From contig NZ_CP036533.1 in the NCBI RefSeq assembly GCF_024585265.1, positions 5,589,001-5,653,000 of the forward strand: 64,000 nt of DNA, in the 5' to 3' direction. The notes below the pieces were generated by a model. The model saw only the letters and a list, made by a program, of their open reading frames with translations, did no database searches and had not been told where the DNA came from. Shown here in pieces: positions 30,308 to 39,798 of the stretch (the first letter of the stretch is position 1; the number at the start of each line of letters is the position of its first letter). A program made the translations under genes and the position numbers. Source of the DNA: Bradyrhizobium sp. WBAH42 (GTDB lineage Bacteria > Pseudomonadota > Alphaproteobacteria > Rhizobiales > Xanthobacteraceae).

Positions 30308-31588
30308 ATGAGCGATCGCCTTCCGGGATTTTCAACGCTTGCCGTGCATGCCGGTGCACAGCCCGACCCCACCACCGGCGCGCGCGCAACTCCGATTTAT
30401 CAAACGACCTCTTTCGTGTTCAACGATGCCGACCACGCCGCTTCGCTGTTCGGCCTGCAGGCATTCGGCAACATCTACACCCGCATCGGCAATCCCACCA
30501 ACGCCGTGCTGGAAGAACGCGTCGCCGCGCTCGAAGGCGGCACCGCCGCGCTCGCGGTGGCCTCCGGCCATGCCGCGCAGGTCGTGGTGCTGCAGCAGCT
30601 GCTTCAACCCGGCGACGAGTTCATCGCCGCGCGAAAACTCTATGGCGGCTCGATCAACCAGTTCACGCACGCCTTCAAGAGCTTTGGCTGGAACGTGGTT
30701 TGGGCCGATCCCGACGATATCGCAAGCTTCGAGCGCGCGGTGACGCCGCGCACCAAGGCGATCTTCATCGAGTCCATCGCCAACCCCGGCGGCAGCATCA
30801 CCGACATCGAGGCGATCTCGACCGTGGCACGCAAGGCGGGCGTTCCGCTGATCGTCGACAACACGCTGGCCTCGCCCTATTTGATCCGTCCGATCGATCA
30901 CGGCGCCGACATCGTCGTACACTCGTTGACGAAATTTTTGGGCGGCCACGGCAACTCGCTCGGCGGCATCATCGTCGATGCCGGCACCTTCGACTGGTCG
31001 ACCGGCGGCAAATATCCGATGCTGTCGGAGCCGCGTCCGGAATATCACGGCATCCGCCTGCAGGAGACCTTCGGCAATTTCGCCTTCGCGATCGCCTGCC
31101 GCGTGCTCGGCCTGCGCGATCTCGGCCCGGCGCTGTCGCCGTTCAACGCCTTCATGATCCTGACCGGCATCGAGACGCTGCCGCTGCGCATGCAGAAGCA
31201 CTGCGACAATGCCAAGGCCATTGCCGAATACCTCGCGGGACATCCTGCGGTGGCCTCGGTGAGCTATGCTGGCCTGCCGAACGACAAGTACAACCAGCTC
31301 GCGCGCAAATACGCGCCGCGGGGCGCGGGCGCGGTGTTCACCTTCAGCCTGAAGGGCGGCTATGATGCCGGCGTCAGCCTGGTGTCGAAGCTGCAGCTGT
31401 TCTCGCACCTCGCCAATGTCGGCGATACCCGCTCGCTGGTGATCCATCCGGCCTCGACCACGCACAGCCAGCTCGACGACGCCGCCAAGGTGAAGTCCGG
31501 CGCCGGCCCCGACGTGGTCCGCCTCTCGATCGGCATCGAGGACAAGGAAGACCTGATCGCGGATCTGGAGCAGGCGCTGGGCGCGTAG
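30308..31588 (+). CDS. metY: O-acetylhomoserine sulfhydrylase (MetY-like)
   Basis: A 426-residue PLP enzyme of the Cys/Met metabolism family, forming homocysteine from O-acetylhomoserine and sulfide. It begins FSTLAVHAGAQPDPTTGARATPIYQTTSFVF and has the pyridoxal lysine in IVVHSLTKFLGGHGNSLGG and the C-terminal VIHPASTTHSQLDD motif. The length matches MetY rather than the shorter MetB/MetC. The ATG at 30308 gives MSDRLPGFSTLAVHAG. I looked for a SAM-responsive riboswitch in the 150-bp leader and did not find a convincing one. Confidence 0.9.
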   Translation: MSDRLPGFSTLAVHAGAQPDPTTGARATPIYQTTSFVFNDADHAASLFGLQAFGNIYTRIGNPTNAVLEERVAALEGGTAALAVASGHAAQVVVLQQLLQPGDEFIAARKLYGGSINQFTHAFKSFGWNVVWADPDDIASFERAVTPRTKAIFIESIANPGGSITDIEAISTVARKAGVPLIVDNTLASPYLIRPIDHGADIVVHSLTKFLGGHGNSLGGIIVDAGTFDWSTGGKYPMLSEPRPEYHGIRLQETFGNFAFAIACRVLGLRDLGPALSPFNAFMILTGIETLPLRMQKHCDNAKAIAEYLAGHPAVASVSYAGLPNDKYNQLARKYAPRGAGAVFTFSLKGGYDAGVSLVSKLQLFSHLANVGDTRSLVIHPASTTHSQLDDAAKVKSGAGPDVVRLSIGIEDKEDLIADLEQALGA

Positions 31589-31601
31589 CGCCTGGGAACG
31601 A

Positions 31602-31622
31602 CGGCGGCCCTTTCGGCCGCCG
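31602..31622 (+). terminator. GC-rich hairpin after the metY-like gene
   Basis: Arms CGGCGGCC and GGCCGCCG around a CTTTC loop start 14 bp past the stop codon. It lacks a T-run, so it is only a candidate terminator. Confidence 0.5.
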
Positions 31623-31694
31623 CCGGTTAACCCTCATTAACCATATCTGCCCCATACATCGTCCTTGGATCGCCCCTTTGATTCGGAGCCGACG

Positions 31695-32039
31695 ATGCTG
31701 CGCTGGATGGTGCCCGCCCTGGCAGTGATGCTGATGGTCTCGGCTGCCGTTGCCGCCGATCTGCCGGCGACGCCGAAGCGGCGCGCGGCCGGGCCGCCGC
31801 AGGACCCGCCACAGGTCTATGTCGAGACCGATCCGGATGCGCTGATCTCGCCGGCCTATGGCATCGGCAGCTATATCCGCAACCTTCCTGGTACGCCGCT
31901 GCTGCCGGGCTCCCACACCTTGCCCGGCTATTATGGCCGCCCCTGGAGCTACGATTATCAAGGCGCGTATTACGGCGGCAAGCAGGTCGATTATTTCTGG
32001 CGCCTGCCCTATGCGTGCGGCGTCTACGGCTATTGCTGA
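31695..32039 (+). CDS. Small secreted Tyr/Gly-rich protein
   Basis: A 114-residue exported protein with a signal peptide (MLRWMVPALAVMLMVSAAVAADL). The mature part is Pro-rich, then Tyr/Gly-rich (YYGRPWSYDYQGAYYGGKQVDYFW), and ends CGVYGYC with two cysteines that could form a disulfide. I do not recognise a defined family. Small proteins of this make-up are common in Bradyrhizobium envelopes. The ATG at 31695 gives the better signal peptide; an in-frame start ten codons upstream is also possible. It converges with ctaA, with adjoining stop codons. Confidence 0.7.
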   Translation: MLRWMVPALAVMLMVSAAVAADLPATPKRRAAGPPQDPPQVYVETDPDALISPAYGIGSYIRNLPGTPLLPGSHTLPGYYGRPWSYDYQGAYYGGKQVDYFWRLPYACGVYGYC

Positions 32040-33122
32040 TCAGCCGGGCTGCCCCAAGGGGACCGCGCGCGGCTGCGCTTGCGCGGACTGTCGTGAGGCG
32101 AGCCGCTCGACCTGCATCACTGCCAGCGTCAACACCACGATCGCTACGGCCTGGTGCGAAAGCGCAAGGTCGATCGGCACCTGGTTGAGCAGCGTGAGGA
32201 TGCCGAGCACCGCCTGCACGCTCACCGCCGCGAACAGCCACAACGCGCCGCTGGCTGCCGCCCCTGCCCGCGAGCGCACCGCGTCGATCGCGTGCAGCAG
32301 CGCGAGCACGAACAGCGCATAGGCGGTCATGCGGTGCTCGAACTGTACCGTCAGCACATTGTCGAACATGTTGCGCCACCACGGCGTCTCGAACCACAGC
32401 CGATCCGCCGACGGGATGAACGCGCCATCGATCGTAGGCCAGGTGTTGTAGGCCCGCCCGGCGCGCAGGCCCGCGACCAGTGCGCCGAAATAGATCTGCA
32501 CGAACGTCACCACGAGCAGCAGCGCGCTCGTGAACCGCAGCCGCGCGGACACGGCGATGTGCGGCCGCTCCTTGAGCCGCCGCACCGTCCAGACGATGCC
32601 GGCGAAGATCAGGAGCGCGAGCGAAAGATGCGTCGCCAACCGATATTGCGACACCTCGACCCGCTCCGTGAGGCCCGAGGCCACCATCCACCAGCCGACC
32701 GCCCCCTGCAGCCCGCCGAGCGCGAACAGCAGCCACAGCCTGCGCTTCAGCTCACCCGACAACCCGCCGCGCCAGAGGAAGAACAGGAACGGCAAGAGAT
32801 AGGCGACGCCGATGAAGCGGCCGAGCAGCCGGTGGCTCCATTCCCACCAGAAGATCTGCTTGAACTCGGACAGGCTCATGCCTGAATTGAGTTCGCGATA
32901 TTGCGGGATCTTCTTGTAGGCCTCGAACGCCTCGGCCCACGCCGCCTCCGACAGCGGCGGAACACTGCCCGTGACCGGCTTCCATTCGACGATCGAAAGG
33001 CCGGATTCCGTCAGCCGTGTCGCACCGCCGACCAGCACCATCAGCGCGATCAGCACGGCCACGCAGATCAGCCACCAGCGCACGGCGCGATGCGGCTCGG
33101 ATGGGGCGGAAATCGTCGTCAT
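32040..33122 (-). CDS. ctaA: Heme A synthase (COX15/CtaA)
   Basis: A 360-residue inner-membrane enzyme that oxidises the methyl group of heme O to give heme A for cytochrome aa3. Eight transmembrane segments are visible. The heme-binding histidines lie in [15 protein letters not shown], the [11 protein letters not shown] segment, [13 protein letters not shown] and [13 protein letters not shown]. The early motif [26 protein letters not shown] is diagnostic of the alphaproteobacterial type 2 family. The length is standard. No cytochrome oxidase subunit gene is in the window. Confidence 0.96.
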   Translation of the reverse strand: MTTISAPSEPHRAVRWWLICVAVLIALMVLVGGATRLTESGLSIVEWKPVTGSVPPLSEAAWAEAFEAYKKIPQYRELNSGMSLSEFKQIFWWEWSHRLLGRFIGVAYLLPFLFFLWRGGLSGELKRRLWLLFALGGLQGAVGWWMVASGLTERVEVSQYRLATHLSLALLIFAGIVWTVRRLKERPHIAVSARLRFTSALLLVVTFVQIYFGALVAGLRAGRAYNTWPTIDGAFIPSADRLWFETPWWRNMFDNVLTVQFEHRMTAYALFVLALLHAIDAVRSRAGAAASGALWLFAAVSVQAVLGILTLLNQVPIDLALSHQAVAIVVLTLAVMQVERLASRQSAQAQPRAVPLGQPG

Positions 33123-33232
33123 TTCAGAGATAAAACCAAGCCTGTGGCTAAGAGACTTGAACCGGATTGCGTGCCCCTTATAGTCCCCCGCTCCCGCAGC
33201 GCAAGTTACGCGAAAGCCTTAAAGTCCCGGCC

Positions 33233-33454
33233 ATGACGATCCGCACCCGCAAGTTCCTCGGCGCCATCCTGCTCCTGGTGCTGGCCACCGTCTGGGCCCT
33301 GCTCGGCATGGCGGCGGCGCAGATGCCGTGGATCGCCGAATCCGGCTGGCGGCAGGCGATCTACTATGTGGTGGTCGGCATGGGCTGGGTGCTGCCGGCG
33401 ATGCCGATCGTGAGCTGGATGCAGCGGCCCGATCGCGTCAAGTCTGGCTCGTAG
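33233..33454 (+). CDS. DUF2842 family small membrane protein
   Basis: A 73-residue protein with two transmembrane helices (FLGAILLLVLATVWALLGMAAAQM and AIYYVVVGMGWVLPAMPIVSWM) that matches the DUF2842 pattern of alphaproteobacteria, including the terminal MQRPD. The function is unknown. The ATG at 33233 is followed by MTIRTRKFLG. It is divergent from ctaA and converges on the deacetylase-like gene, overlapping it by 17 bp. Confidence 0.85.
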   Translation: MTIRTRKFLGAILLLVLATVWALLGMAAAQMPWIAESGWRQAIYYVVVGMGWVLPAMPIVSWMQRPDRVKSGS

Positions 33455-34484
33455 CGCTCCCGGTCGGTCTCACCGGCGCAAAGGCGACGCCCGACACCAG
33501 CACGCGCAGCATCCGCAGCGAGCGCACGCGCCCGTCCCAGGGGATCCGCGGCAGCGCGCGCAAGTTTGTGCGTCCCTCCGCCTCAACGATGCCCGGGATC
33601 GTCGAGGCGGCGCTGGCGAAGCCCGCCTCCTCCGCCATCACGACGTGGCCGCGCCGGAACGAAGCGCGGTCGCCGAACGGAAAGGCGAAATGCCTGATCT
33701 CGCGCTGGAAGGCCGATTCCGCCACGGCCTTGCCCATCGTCATCTCGCGCAGCGCGGCTGCGTCCTTCAGGTTGGCCAGGACCGGATAGTTCACCGTTGC
33801 GCTGCCGATCGTCACGAGCGGGTCGGCGGCGAGCCTGGCAAGGTCTTCCCAATCCATCGACGCCTCGCGGGAGAGCGCGGCGAGGTCGATCCGGTAGCGC
33901 GTGCAGAGATCGGCGATCGCGGCCGACAGATCCGCCGGCGGCAGCGAGCGCAACCAGCTCTCCAGATACGAAAACAGCGCCTGTTTCCCGGCCTTGTCGA
34001 CGACGGTGAAGCGCTGCTCCTTCTCGCCCATCATCAGGCTGATGCGGCTCTCGCGTGCGATCGCCTGCTCCAGCCCGAGCCACCAGGCCTCGCCGACGCC
34101 GTCGGGAAAAGCGGTCGGCACATAGACCGTGAATGGCACGGCGTGACGCGCCAGCACAGGATAGGCGAAGGTGATGAGATCCTTGGGCGCGCCATCGAAG
34201 GTCAGCGCCACGAAGCGCCCCTTCTCCGGCAGCGTCACCGCGCGCCGGCAGACCTCGTCCATGCCGAGGAAATCGTACTTCCACCGCTTCAGCGCGCGGA
34301 TGGCGCGATCGAGGAATTGCGGCGTGATCTCGTGCTCGCGCAGCGGCTGAAATCCGCGCCGCCGCGGCCGCACGTGCTGGAAGCGCAGGATGGCGCCGGC
34401 ACCGCGACTGCGCAGCATGGCCTGGCCGGTGAACCAGGCCAGCTCGAGGCGCAGCCGTTCCAGCCATCTGTCGTCGGAAGCCAA
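33438..34484 (-). CDS. Polysaccharide-deacetylase-like protein with degenerate active site
   Basis: A 348-residue NodB-fold protein. The fold landmarks are in order: GRFVALTFDGAPKDLITFAY (near 89-108), VPFTVYVPTAFPDG, TIGSATVNYPVLANL (225-239) and HFAFPFGDRASFRRGH. Active NodB enzymes need TFDDG and H-S/T-x-x-x-H-P for the metal. Here the second Asp is Gly and both histidines are replaced (GSATVNYP), so deacetylase activity is doubtful. The start is a TTG at 34484 behind GGGTGGG; no ATG fits. It is divergent from the FemAB-like acyltransferase gene, which suggests a role in polysaccharide export or modification. Confidence 0.75.
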   Translation of the reverse strand: MASDDRWLERLRLELAWFTGQAMLRSRGAGAILRFQHVRPRRRGFQPLREHEITPQFLDRAIRALKRWKYDFLGMDEVCRRAVTLPEKGRFVALTFDGAPKDLITFAYPVLARHAVPFTVYVPTAFPDGVGEAWWLGLEQAIARESRISLMMGEKEQRFTVVDKAGKQALFSYLESWLRSLPPADLSAAIADLCTRYRIDLAALSREASMDWEDLARLAADPLVTIGSATVNYPVLANLKDAAALREMTMGKAVAESAFQREIRHFAFPFGDRASFRRGHVVMAEEAGFASAASTIPGIVEAEGRTNLRALPRIPWDGRVRSLRMLRVLVSGVAFAPVRPTGSATSQT

Positions 34485-34613
34485 AATCCCACCCTTCGCG
34501 CGCGCCGGCGGTCCGTTCCCTCGCCCATTGTCATTACCCTTTGTTGACCTTTGTTTGCAAAGGTCGGCCACAGGCCGAAATACGTATTTTCGATTTCTCG
34601 ACAGGTTTCGCGA

Positions 34614-35795
34614 ATGACCATGGCTGCGGCGATGCAAAGCCGGACGGCAGAAGCGCCAGCGCGGTCGAAAGCGAGCCGTATTGCGCAGGTCGATATCGTC
34701 ACCGATCTCGCCGAGGCCGAGGCGGTCTGGCGTGCCTTCGAGGAACACGGCCATCTCTTCACGCCCTACCAGCGCTTCGACCTGCTCAGTCCGTGGCAGC
34801 GACTGGTCGGCGCCCACGAAGGTGCGCGGCCGTTCATCGTGATCGCCCGCGACGCCGAGCGCCGGCCGCTCCTGCTGCTGCCGCTCTCGCTGCGCGAGCG
34901 CCACGGCATGCGCACCGCCTGCTTCATGGGCGGCAAGCACACGACCTTCAATATGGGCCTGTGGAACGCCGAGTTCGCGGCAGAGGCCGCCGGCGCCGAT
35001 CTCGATGCACTGCTTGCGCCGCTGGGTGAGCACGTCGACGTGCTCGCGCTGACGCAGCAGCCCGAGCGCTGGCACGACCAGCAGAACCCGTTTGCAGCCC
35101 TGCCGCGGCAGCGCGCGATCAACGCCTGTCCGCGGCTGCTGATGGAGCCGGGCGGCCCGCCGGCATCGCGGATCAGCAATTCCCTCCGCCGCCGCCTCAA
35201 GAGCAAGGAAAAGAAGCTTCAGTCCCTCGCCGGCTATCGCTATCACCTGGCGACGTCAGACGCAGACATCACCCGCCTGCTCGACTGGTTCTTCCGCGTC
35301 AAGCCGGCGCGGATGGCGGAGCAGAAGCTCCCGAACGTCTTCGCCGAACCCGGAGTCGAGCAATTCGTCCGCAGCGCCTGCCTTGCACCGCGCGGTGAAG
35401 GTCATGTCATCGACATCCATGCGCTGGAATGCGACGAGGAGGTGATCGCGATCTTCGCCGGCGTCGCCGACGGGACGCGCTTCTCGATGATGTTCAACAC
35501 CTACACGATGACCGAGCACGCCCGCTACAGCCCCGGCCTGATCCTGATGCGCTACATCATCGACCGCTACGGCGAGCGCGGCTACCGCTCGCTCGACCTC
35601 GGCATCGGTTCGGACGATTACAAGCGGATGTTCTGCAAGGACGACGATGCGATTTTCGACAGCTTCGTCCCCCTGACCTCGCGCGGCAAGCTCGCGGCCA
35701 TGGCGATGTCCTCGCTCAGCCATGGCAAGCGGCTGGTGAAGCAGAACCAGATGCTGTTCGACATGGCCCGGCGGCTGCGGCAGGCGTTCGGGTAA
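34614..35795 (+). CDS. GNAT/FemAB-like acyltransferase (BcsL/CelD type)
   Basis: A 393-residue cytoplasmic protein of the BcsL/CelD/FemAB-like GNAT superfamily, linked in many bacteria to exopolysaccharide or cellulose clusters. Visible elements are LFTPYQRFDLLSPWQRLVGA, the ISNSLRRRLKSKEKKLQ basic helix, and the C-terminal acyl-CoA fold ALECDEEVIAIFAGVADGTRFSMMFN followed by RSLDLGIGSDDYKRMFCKDD. The substrate is unknown. The ATG at 34614 is followed by further Met codons at 34620 and 34632 that are also possible. It shares a divergent promoter region of 129 bp with the deacetylase-like gene. Confidence 0.82.
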   Translation: MTMAAAMQSRTAEAPARSKASRIAQVDIVTDLAEAEAVWRAFEEHGHLFTPYQRFDLLSPWQRLVGAHEGARPFIVIARDAERRPLLLLPLSLRERHGMRTACFMGGKHTTFNMGLWNAEFAAEAAGADLDALLAPLGEHVDVLALTQQPERWHDQQNPFAALPRQRAINACPRLLMEPGGPPASRISNSLRRRLKSKEKKLQSLAGYRYHLATSDADITRLLDWFFRVKPARMAEQKLPNVFAEPGVEQFVRSACLAPRGEGHVIDIHALECDEEVIAIFAGVADGTRFSMMFNTYTMTEHARYSPGLILMRYIIDRYGERGYRSLDLGIGSDDYKRMFCKDDDAIFDSFVPLTSRGKLAAMAMSSLSHGKRLVKQNQMLFDMARRLRQAFG

Positions 35796-35819
35796 GATCT
35801 CTCCACAAACGCCAATTTC

Positions 35820-35944
35820 GTAGGGTGGGCAAAGCGACTTGTCCGCCGTAGCTCGAAGAGCGAAGGCGGAAGCGTGCCCACCTCTTCCGTTACTGCATTG
35901 GACAGGCGGTGGGCACGGCGCAAGGGCGCCTTTGCCCACCCTAC
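35820..35944. repeat. Intergenic inverted repeat (GTAGGGTGGGCAAAG type)
   Basis: The left arm GTAGGGTGGGCAAAGCG and right arm GCGCCTTTGCCCACCCTAC pair; an internal GTGCCCACC/GGTGGGCAC forms a second stem. The same family occurs at 44618-44709, and a relative at 11593. Confidence 0.85.
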
Positions 35945-35956
35945 GAGTTCTGTCTT

Positions 35957-36092
35957 CCCTTCTCCCCTTGTGGGAGAAGGTGGCGCGAAGCGCCGGATGA
36001 GGGGTTCTCTCGACTCGCCGGATTGTTCGTGAGGATAGAGCCCTCACCCGGCTTCGCTACGCGAAGCCACCCTCTCCCACAAGGGGAGAGGG
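35957..36092. repeat. Intergenic inverted repeat (CTCTCCC/GGGAGAG type)
   Basis: The outer arms are CCCTTCTCCCCTTGTGGGAG on the left and CTCTCCCACAAGGGGAGAGG on the right. The middle carries complementary GAAGCGCCGGATGAGGG and CCCTCACCCGGCTTC. It lies directly behind the repeat at 35820 and before the Wzz-like gene end. Confidence 0.85.
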
Positions 36093-36101
36093 TAAGAACG
36101 C

Positions 36102-38402
36102 CTACGCCGCCACCACGCGCGGCGTCTCGGCGGCATCGGACGGCTGCACCGGCTTGCTCAGCATCGTCACCGCGCTGAAGCCGACGGCTCTCAGCTGCTC
36201 GCACATCTGCGCGCGCGCATCCGCTGCCATCGCGGCGTCAGGCACCACGACGGCGCGGGCATGCGCCGTCAACAGCTCGGCCGGAAGGTCGGAGGCGCTG
36301 CCGGCGTCGATCAGCACGTGATCGTAGGCCCGCAGCAGCGCGTCGATCGCAAGCGCGACGCGCGGCGATTGCAGCAGGCTGCGATCGAAGCCGGGGCGGC
36401 CGGCCATGACCAGATGCAGCCGCGAGAGCTTGTCCCGGGTGATGACTTGCGCGAACGAGGCCTCGCCCTGCATCAGCTCGGCAAGGCCCGGCGACTGCGC
36501 ATCGACGGAGACTGCGGCAATCGTCGGCGAGGATGCGGCGAGATCGACTACGACGACGCGGGCATCGCGCGCTAGGTTCCGCGCCAGCGTCAGCGTCGAC
36601 AGCGTGATGGCTTCGCCCGGCGCGGTGCCGAGCACCGTCACCTTCTTGGCCGCGGCGCCCGCGGCACGCAGATCGTCGGCCAGACGTTCGATCTCGGTGA
36701 ATTCGCCGGTGTCCAAATCGGCCGTCATCTCCGGCTGCAGCGGCGCGGGCTCCGCCAACACCGGATCCAATATTGGTTCGCCGGCCCTGTCGAACGCGGG
36801 CTCGATGGCCCGCTGAACGACCAGCCGCTCCTCACGCACCGGCGCCCGCACCGAGCCCAAAGCCGCGCGCGGCGCGGTCTGGCGCAGCAGCTCGCCGGTG
36901 ACGACGACGCCGGACGAGAGCAGCAGCGTGGCGATCGTCGCGATCAGCACGATCGGCAGCTTCTTCGGATAGGCCGGCGTGTTCGAGACGATGGCGCGCG
37001 AGATGATGCGGCCATCGGTCGGCGCGGTGTCGATGGTCTCGCGGGTGTTGGCCTCGCGATACTTGGCAAGGTAAGTCTCGAGCAGATCGCGCTGCGCCTT
37101 GGCTTCGCGCTCGAGCGCGCGGAGCTGGACGTCCTGGCCGTTGGTGGACGCCGCCTGCTTCTTGAGCTGCTCGAGGCTCACGGTCAGGCCATCGACCCGG
37201 CCGCTGGCGATCCGGGCGTCGTTCTCGAGCGAGCGCGAGATCTTGGCGGCTTCGTCGCGAATCTGATTGTCGAGGTCGCCGAGCTGCGCCTTCAGCTCCT
37301 TGATCCGGGGATGATTGCCGAGCAGCGTCGAAGATTGTTCGGCGAGCTGCGCCCGCAGCGTCACCCTCTGCTCCGACAGCCGGCGCATCAATTCGGAGTT
37401 CACGACCTCGGATGCCTCGATCGGCTTGCCGCTCTGGAGCATCTCCTTGATCAGCCGTGCCTTGGATTCTGCATCCGCCTTCATCGAGCGCGCGTTGTTG
37501 AGCTGGGTGTTGACCTCGCCCATCTGCTGGTTCGACAGAGTGGTGTTGTTGGTGCCGACGAACAGGCTGGACTTGGAACGGAAGTCCTCGACCCTGGCTT
37601 CGGCCTCCGAGACCTTCTTGCGCAAACTCTCGATCTCGCCGGCCAGCCATTGGCTGGCGTTCTTGGCCTGTTCCTGGCGCGCCGCCTGCTGCAGCACGAG
37701 ATAGCCGTCGGCGATCGAGTTGGCGACGCGCGCGGCAAGCTCGGGATCGGCGGACTGGAATTCGACCACGATCACGCGCGACTTGTCGACGGCGTAGGCC
37801 TGAAGGCGTTCATAATAGGAATCGAGCACGCGCTCTTCCGGCGTCATTGCGAAAGGATCGCGGCCGATGCCGACGAGCGCGGCAAGCGACTTCAGCGGCG
37901 AGATGCCCTGCAGGACGGGATCGAATTCCGGGCGCTCGGCGAGCTTGTTCTTCTTGATGATCTCGCGCGCGAGATCGCGCGACAGCACCAGCTGCACCTG
38001 GCTGGTGACGGCCTCGGCATCGAGCGCCTGCCGCTCCTCGGTGCGGTCGCTGTTCGGACGCAGGAACACGTTCTCGCGGCCGTCGATCAGGATGCGGGTT
38101 TCGGACTTGTAGCGCGGCGTGACGAGATTGACGATGGCGAGGGACGCAACGAGCGCCAGCACCGTCGGAACGATGACCCAGCCGCGCTTGCGCGCCAGGG
38201 CGGCACCGAGCGCATGCAGGTCGATATCGCCGGATTCGACTTGCCCCGGCTTCGCGCTGACGGACGCAGGCTTCGCTTCGATCTTGGCGTCGATCTTTTC
38301 GATGGTGGCTTCGATCTTGGGCGCAGCCTCGCCCTTGGACTTCGCGACGGCCCGCTCGATTACAGCCTTGTCCTTGCCGGCACGCCAGAACGCTAAACGC
38401 AT
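36102..38402 (-). CDS. Wzz/GumC-type polysaccharide co-polymerase with degenerate BY-kinase domain
   Basis: A 766-residue inner-membrane protein controlling export and chain length of a surface polysaccharide. After a cytoplasmic N-terminus it has TM1 (about 75-94), a large periplasmic coiled-coil region (about 95-480) with PRYKSETRILID and the GNHPRIKELKAQL segment, and TM2 (LPIVLIATIATLLLSSGVVV). The cytoplasmic C-terminal domain (about 588-766) has the fold of a bacterial tyrosine kinase, but the Walker A position reads GTAPGEAITLS without GKT, Walker A' reads VVVVDLAASSP, and there is no C-terminal tyrosine cluster. Kinase activity is therefore unlikely. It is divergent from the GT4 gene. 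Confidence 0.88.
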   Translation of the reverse strand: MRLAFWRAGKDKAVIERAVAKSKGEAAPKIEATIEKIDAKIEAKPASVSAKPGQVESGDIDLHALGAALARKRGWVIVPTVLALVASLAIVNLVTPRYKSETRILIDGRENVFLRPNSDRTEERQALDAEAVTSQVQLVLSRDLAREIIKKNKLAERPEFDPVLQGISPLKSLAALVGIGRDPFAMTPEERVLDSYYERLQAYAVDKSRVIVVEFQSADPELAARVANSIADGYLVLQQAARQEQAKNASQWLAGEIESLRKKVSEAEARVEDFRSKSSLFVGTNNTTLSNQQMGEVNTQLNNARSMKADAESKARLIKEMLQSGKPIEASEVVNSELMRRLSEQRVTLRAQLAEQSSTLLGNHPRIKELKAQLGDLDNQIRDEAAKISRSLENDARIASGRVDGLTVSLEQLKKQAASTNGQDVQLRALEREAKAQRDLLETYLAKYREANTRETIDTAPTDGRIISRAIVSNTPAYPKKLPIVLIATIATLLLSSGVVVTGELLRQTAPRAALGSVRAPVREERLVVQRAIEPAFDRAGEPILDPVLAEPAPLQPEMTADLDTGEFTEIERLADDLRAAGAAAKKVTVLGTAPGEAITLSTLTLARNLARDARVVVVDLAASSPTIAAVSVDAQSPGLAELMQGEASFAQVITRDKLSRLHLVMAGRPGFDRSLLQSPRVALAIDALLRAYDHVLIDAGSASDLPAELLTAHARAVVVPDAAMAADARAQMCEQLRAVGFSAVTMLSKPVQPSDAAETPRVVAA

Positions 38403-38603
38403 CGAACACTCCCGCAGGGCAACGCTGCGACTCTACCTCAACCGGGGCGATTACACTCCATTAAGGTTGCCGCTGGGTTAATCGCGACAGCACGCGCCTG
38501 ACGCGCGCGCGCCCGTCACCGTTTGTTAACCACGAGGCCCCTTAATCCATCGCGATTATTTCGTGACAATTGTTCGGCAGTCGCCGTCGAGCTGGTTTTG
38601 ATC

Positions 38604-39737
38604 ATGCCCCCCTCCCCCGACCGGCCGCTTCGCATCCTTCACGCCGTGCGCGCTCCAGTCGGCGGCATCTTCCGCCACATCCTGGACGTCGCCAACGGCC
38701 AGGTCGACCGCGGCCATCATGTCGGCATCCTCGCCGACAGCCTCACCGGCGGCGAGCGCGCCGACAAGGCGCTGACCGAGCTCGCGCCGCGCTTGAAGCT
38801 CGGCGTTCACCGAATGGCGATCCGCCGCGAACCGTCGCCTGACGACGTCCTGGTATGGCTCCGCATGCGGCGGCTCATCGCCGTACTCAAGCCCGACGTG
38901 ATGCACGGCCACGGCGCCAAGGCCGGCGCCTTCATCCGCATGCGGCGGCGCGCGGACAAAACGATCCGCATCTACACCCCGCACGGCGGCTCGCTGCACT
39001 ACCCGCTCAACACCTTCAAGGGCGAGTTCTACGCGCGGCTCGAGCGTGCGCTGATGGATTCGACGGACCTGTTCCTGTTCGAGAGTGCCTTTGCGCGCGA
39101 CACCTATCAGCGCATCGTCGGCACGCCCAAGGGCGTGGTGCATTGCGTCTTCAACGGTGTGACGCCGGAGGAATTCGAGCCGGTCATTACCGGCGAGGAT
39201 GCGACCGACCTCTGCTATGTCGGCGAGTTCAGGCACATCAAGGGCGCCGACCTGCTGGTCGACGCCGTGGCGCGCCTGCACGAGGGCGGCAAGAAGGTCA
39301 CGCTCACGCTCGGCGGCGACGGCGAGGAGACGGCCGCGCTGAAGGCACAGGTCGAGCGGCTCGGCCTCGGGAGCGCCATCCGCTTCATCGGTCACGTCAA
39401 GGCGCGCTACGGCTTCTCCAAGGGGCGGCTGCTCGTCGTCCCCTCGCGCGGCGATTCCATGCCTTACGTGGTGATCGAGGCCGGCGCGGCGGGCATTCCG
39501 ATGATCGCATCCAAGATCGGCGGCATCCCCGAGATCCTGGGCGCCGACAGCCCGGCGCTGTTCGCGCCCAGCGATCCCGAAGCGATGGCAGAGGCGATCG
39601 CCGCAGCACTCGATGATCCGCACACCACCGCGCAACGCGCGGTCTCCTTGCGCGAGCGCATCTCGGCGCATTTCTCGCAGGCCGCGATGGTCGAGGGCGT
39701 GCTCGCCGGCTATCGCGACGCATTTGCCAATCATTAA
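38604..39737 (+). CDS. Glycosyltransferase family 4
   Basis: A 377-residue GT-B retaining glycosyltransferase acting at the inner face of the cytoplasmic membrane. The N-domain glycine loop is APVGGIFRHILDVANG. The C-domain starts LCYVGEFRHIKGADLLVDAV and includes LTLGGDGEE and the donor-binding E-x7-E motif in VVIEAGAAGIPMIASKIGGIPEIL. The ATG at 38604 gives MPPSPDRPLRILHAV. It starts 201 bp from the divergent co-polymerase gene and precedes the undecaprenyl-phosphate sugar transferase, so it probably adds the second or a later sugar of the repeat unit. Confidence 0.93.
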   Translation: MPPSPDRPLRILHAVRAPVGGIFRHILDVANGQVDRGHHVGILADSLTGGERADKALTELAPRLKLGVHRMAIRREPSPDDVLVWLRMRRLIAVLKPDVMHGHGAKAGAFIRMRRRADKTIRIYTPHGGSLHYPLNTFKGEFYARLERALMDSTDLFLFESAFARDTYQRIVGTPKGVVHCVFNGVTPEEFEPVITGEDATDLCYVGEFRHIKGADLLVDAVARLHEGGKKVTLTLGGDGEETAALKAQVERLGLGSAIRFIGHVKARYGFSKGRLLVVPSRGDSMPYVVIEAGAAGIPMIASKIGGIPEILGADSPALFAPSDPEAMAEAIAAALDDPHTTAQRAVSLRERISAHFSQAAMVEGVLAGYRDAFANH

Positions 39738-39798
39738 CCACCCTTAAGTCCGGCTTTAGAGAATCTTCCGATTTGTCCGATAATCGAAGCGCCAGGGG

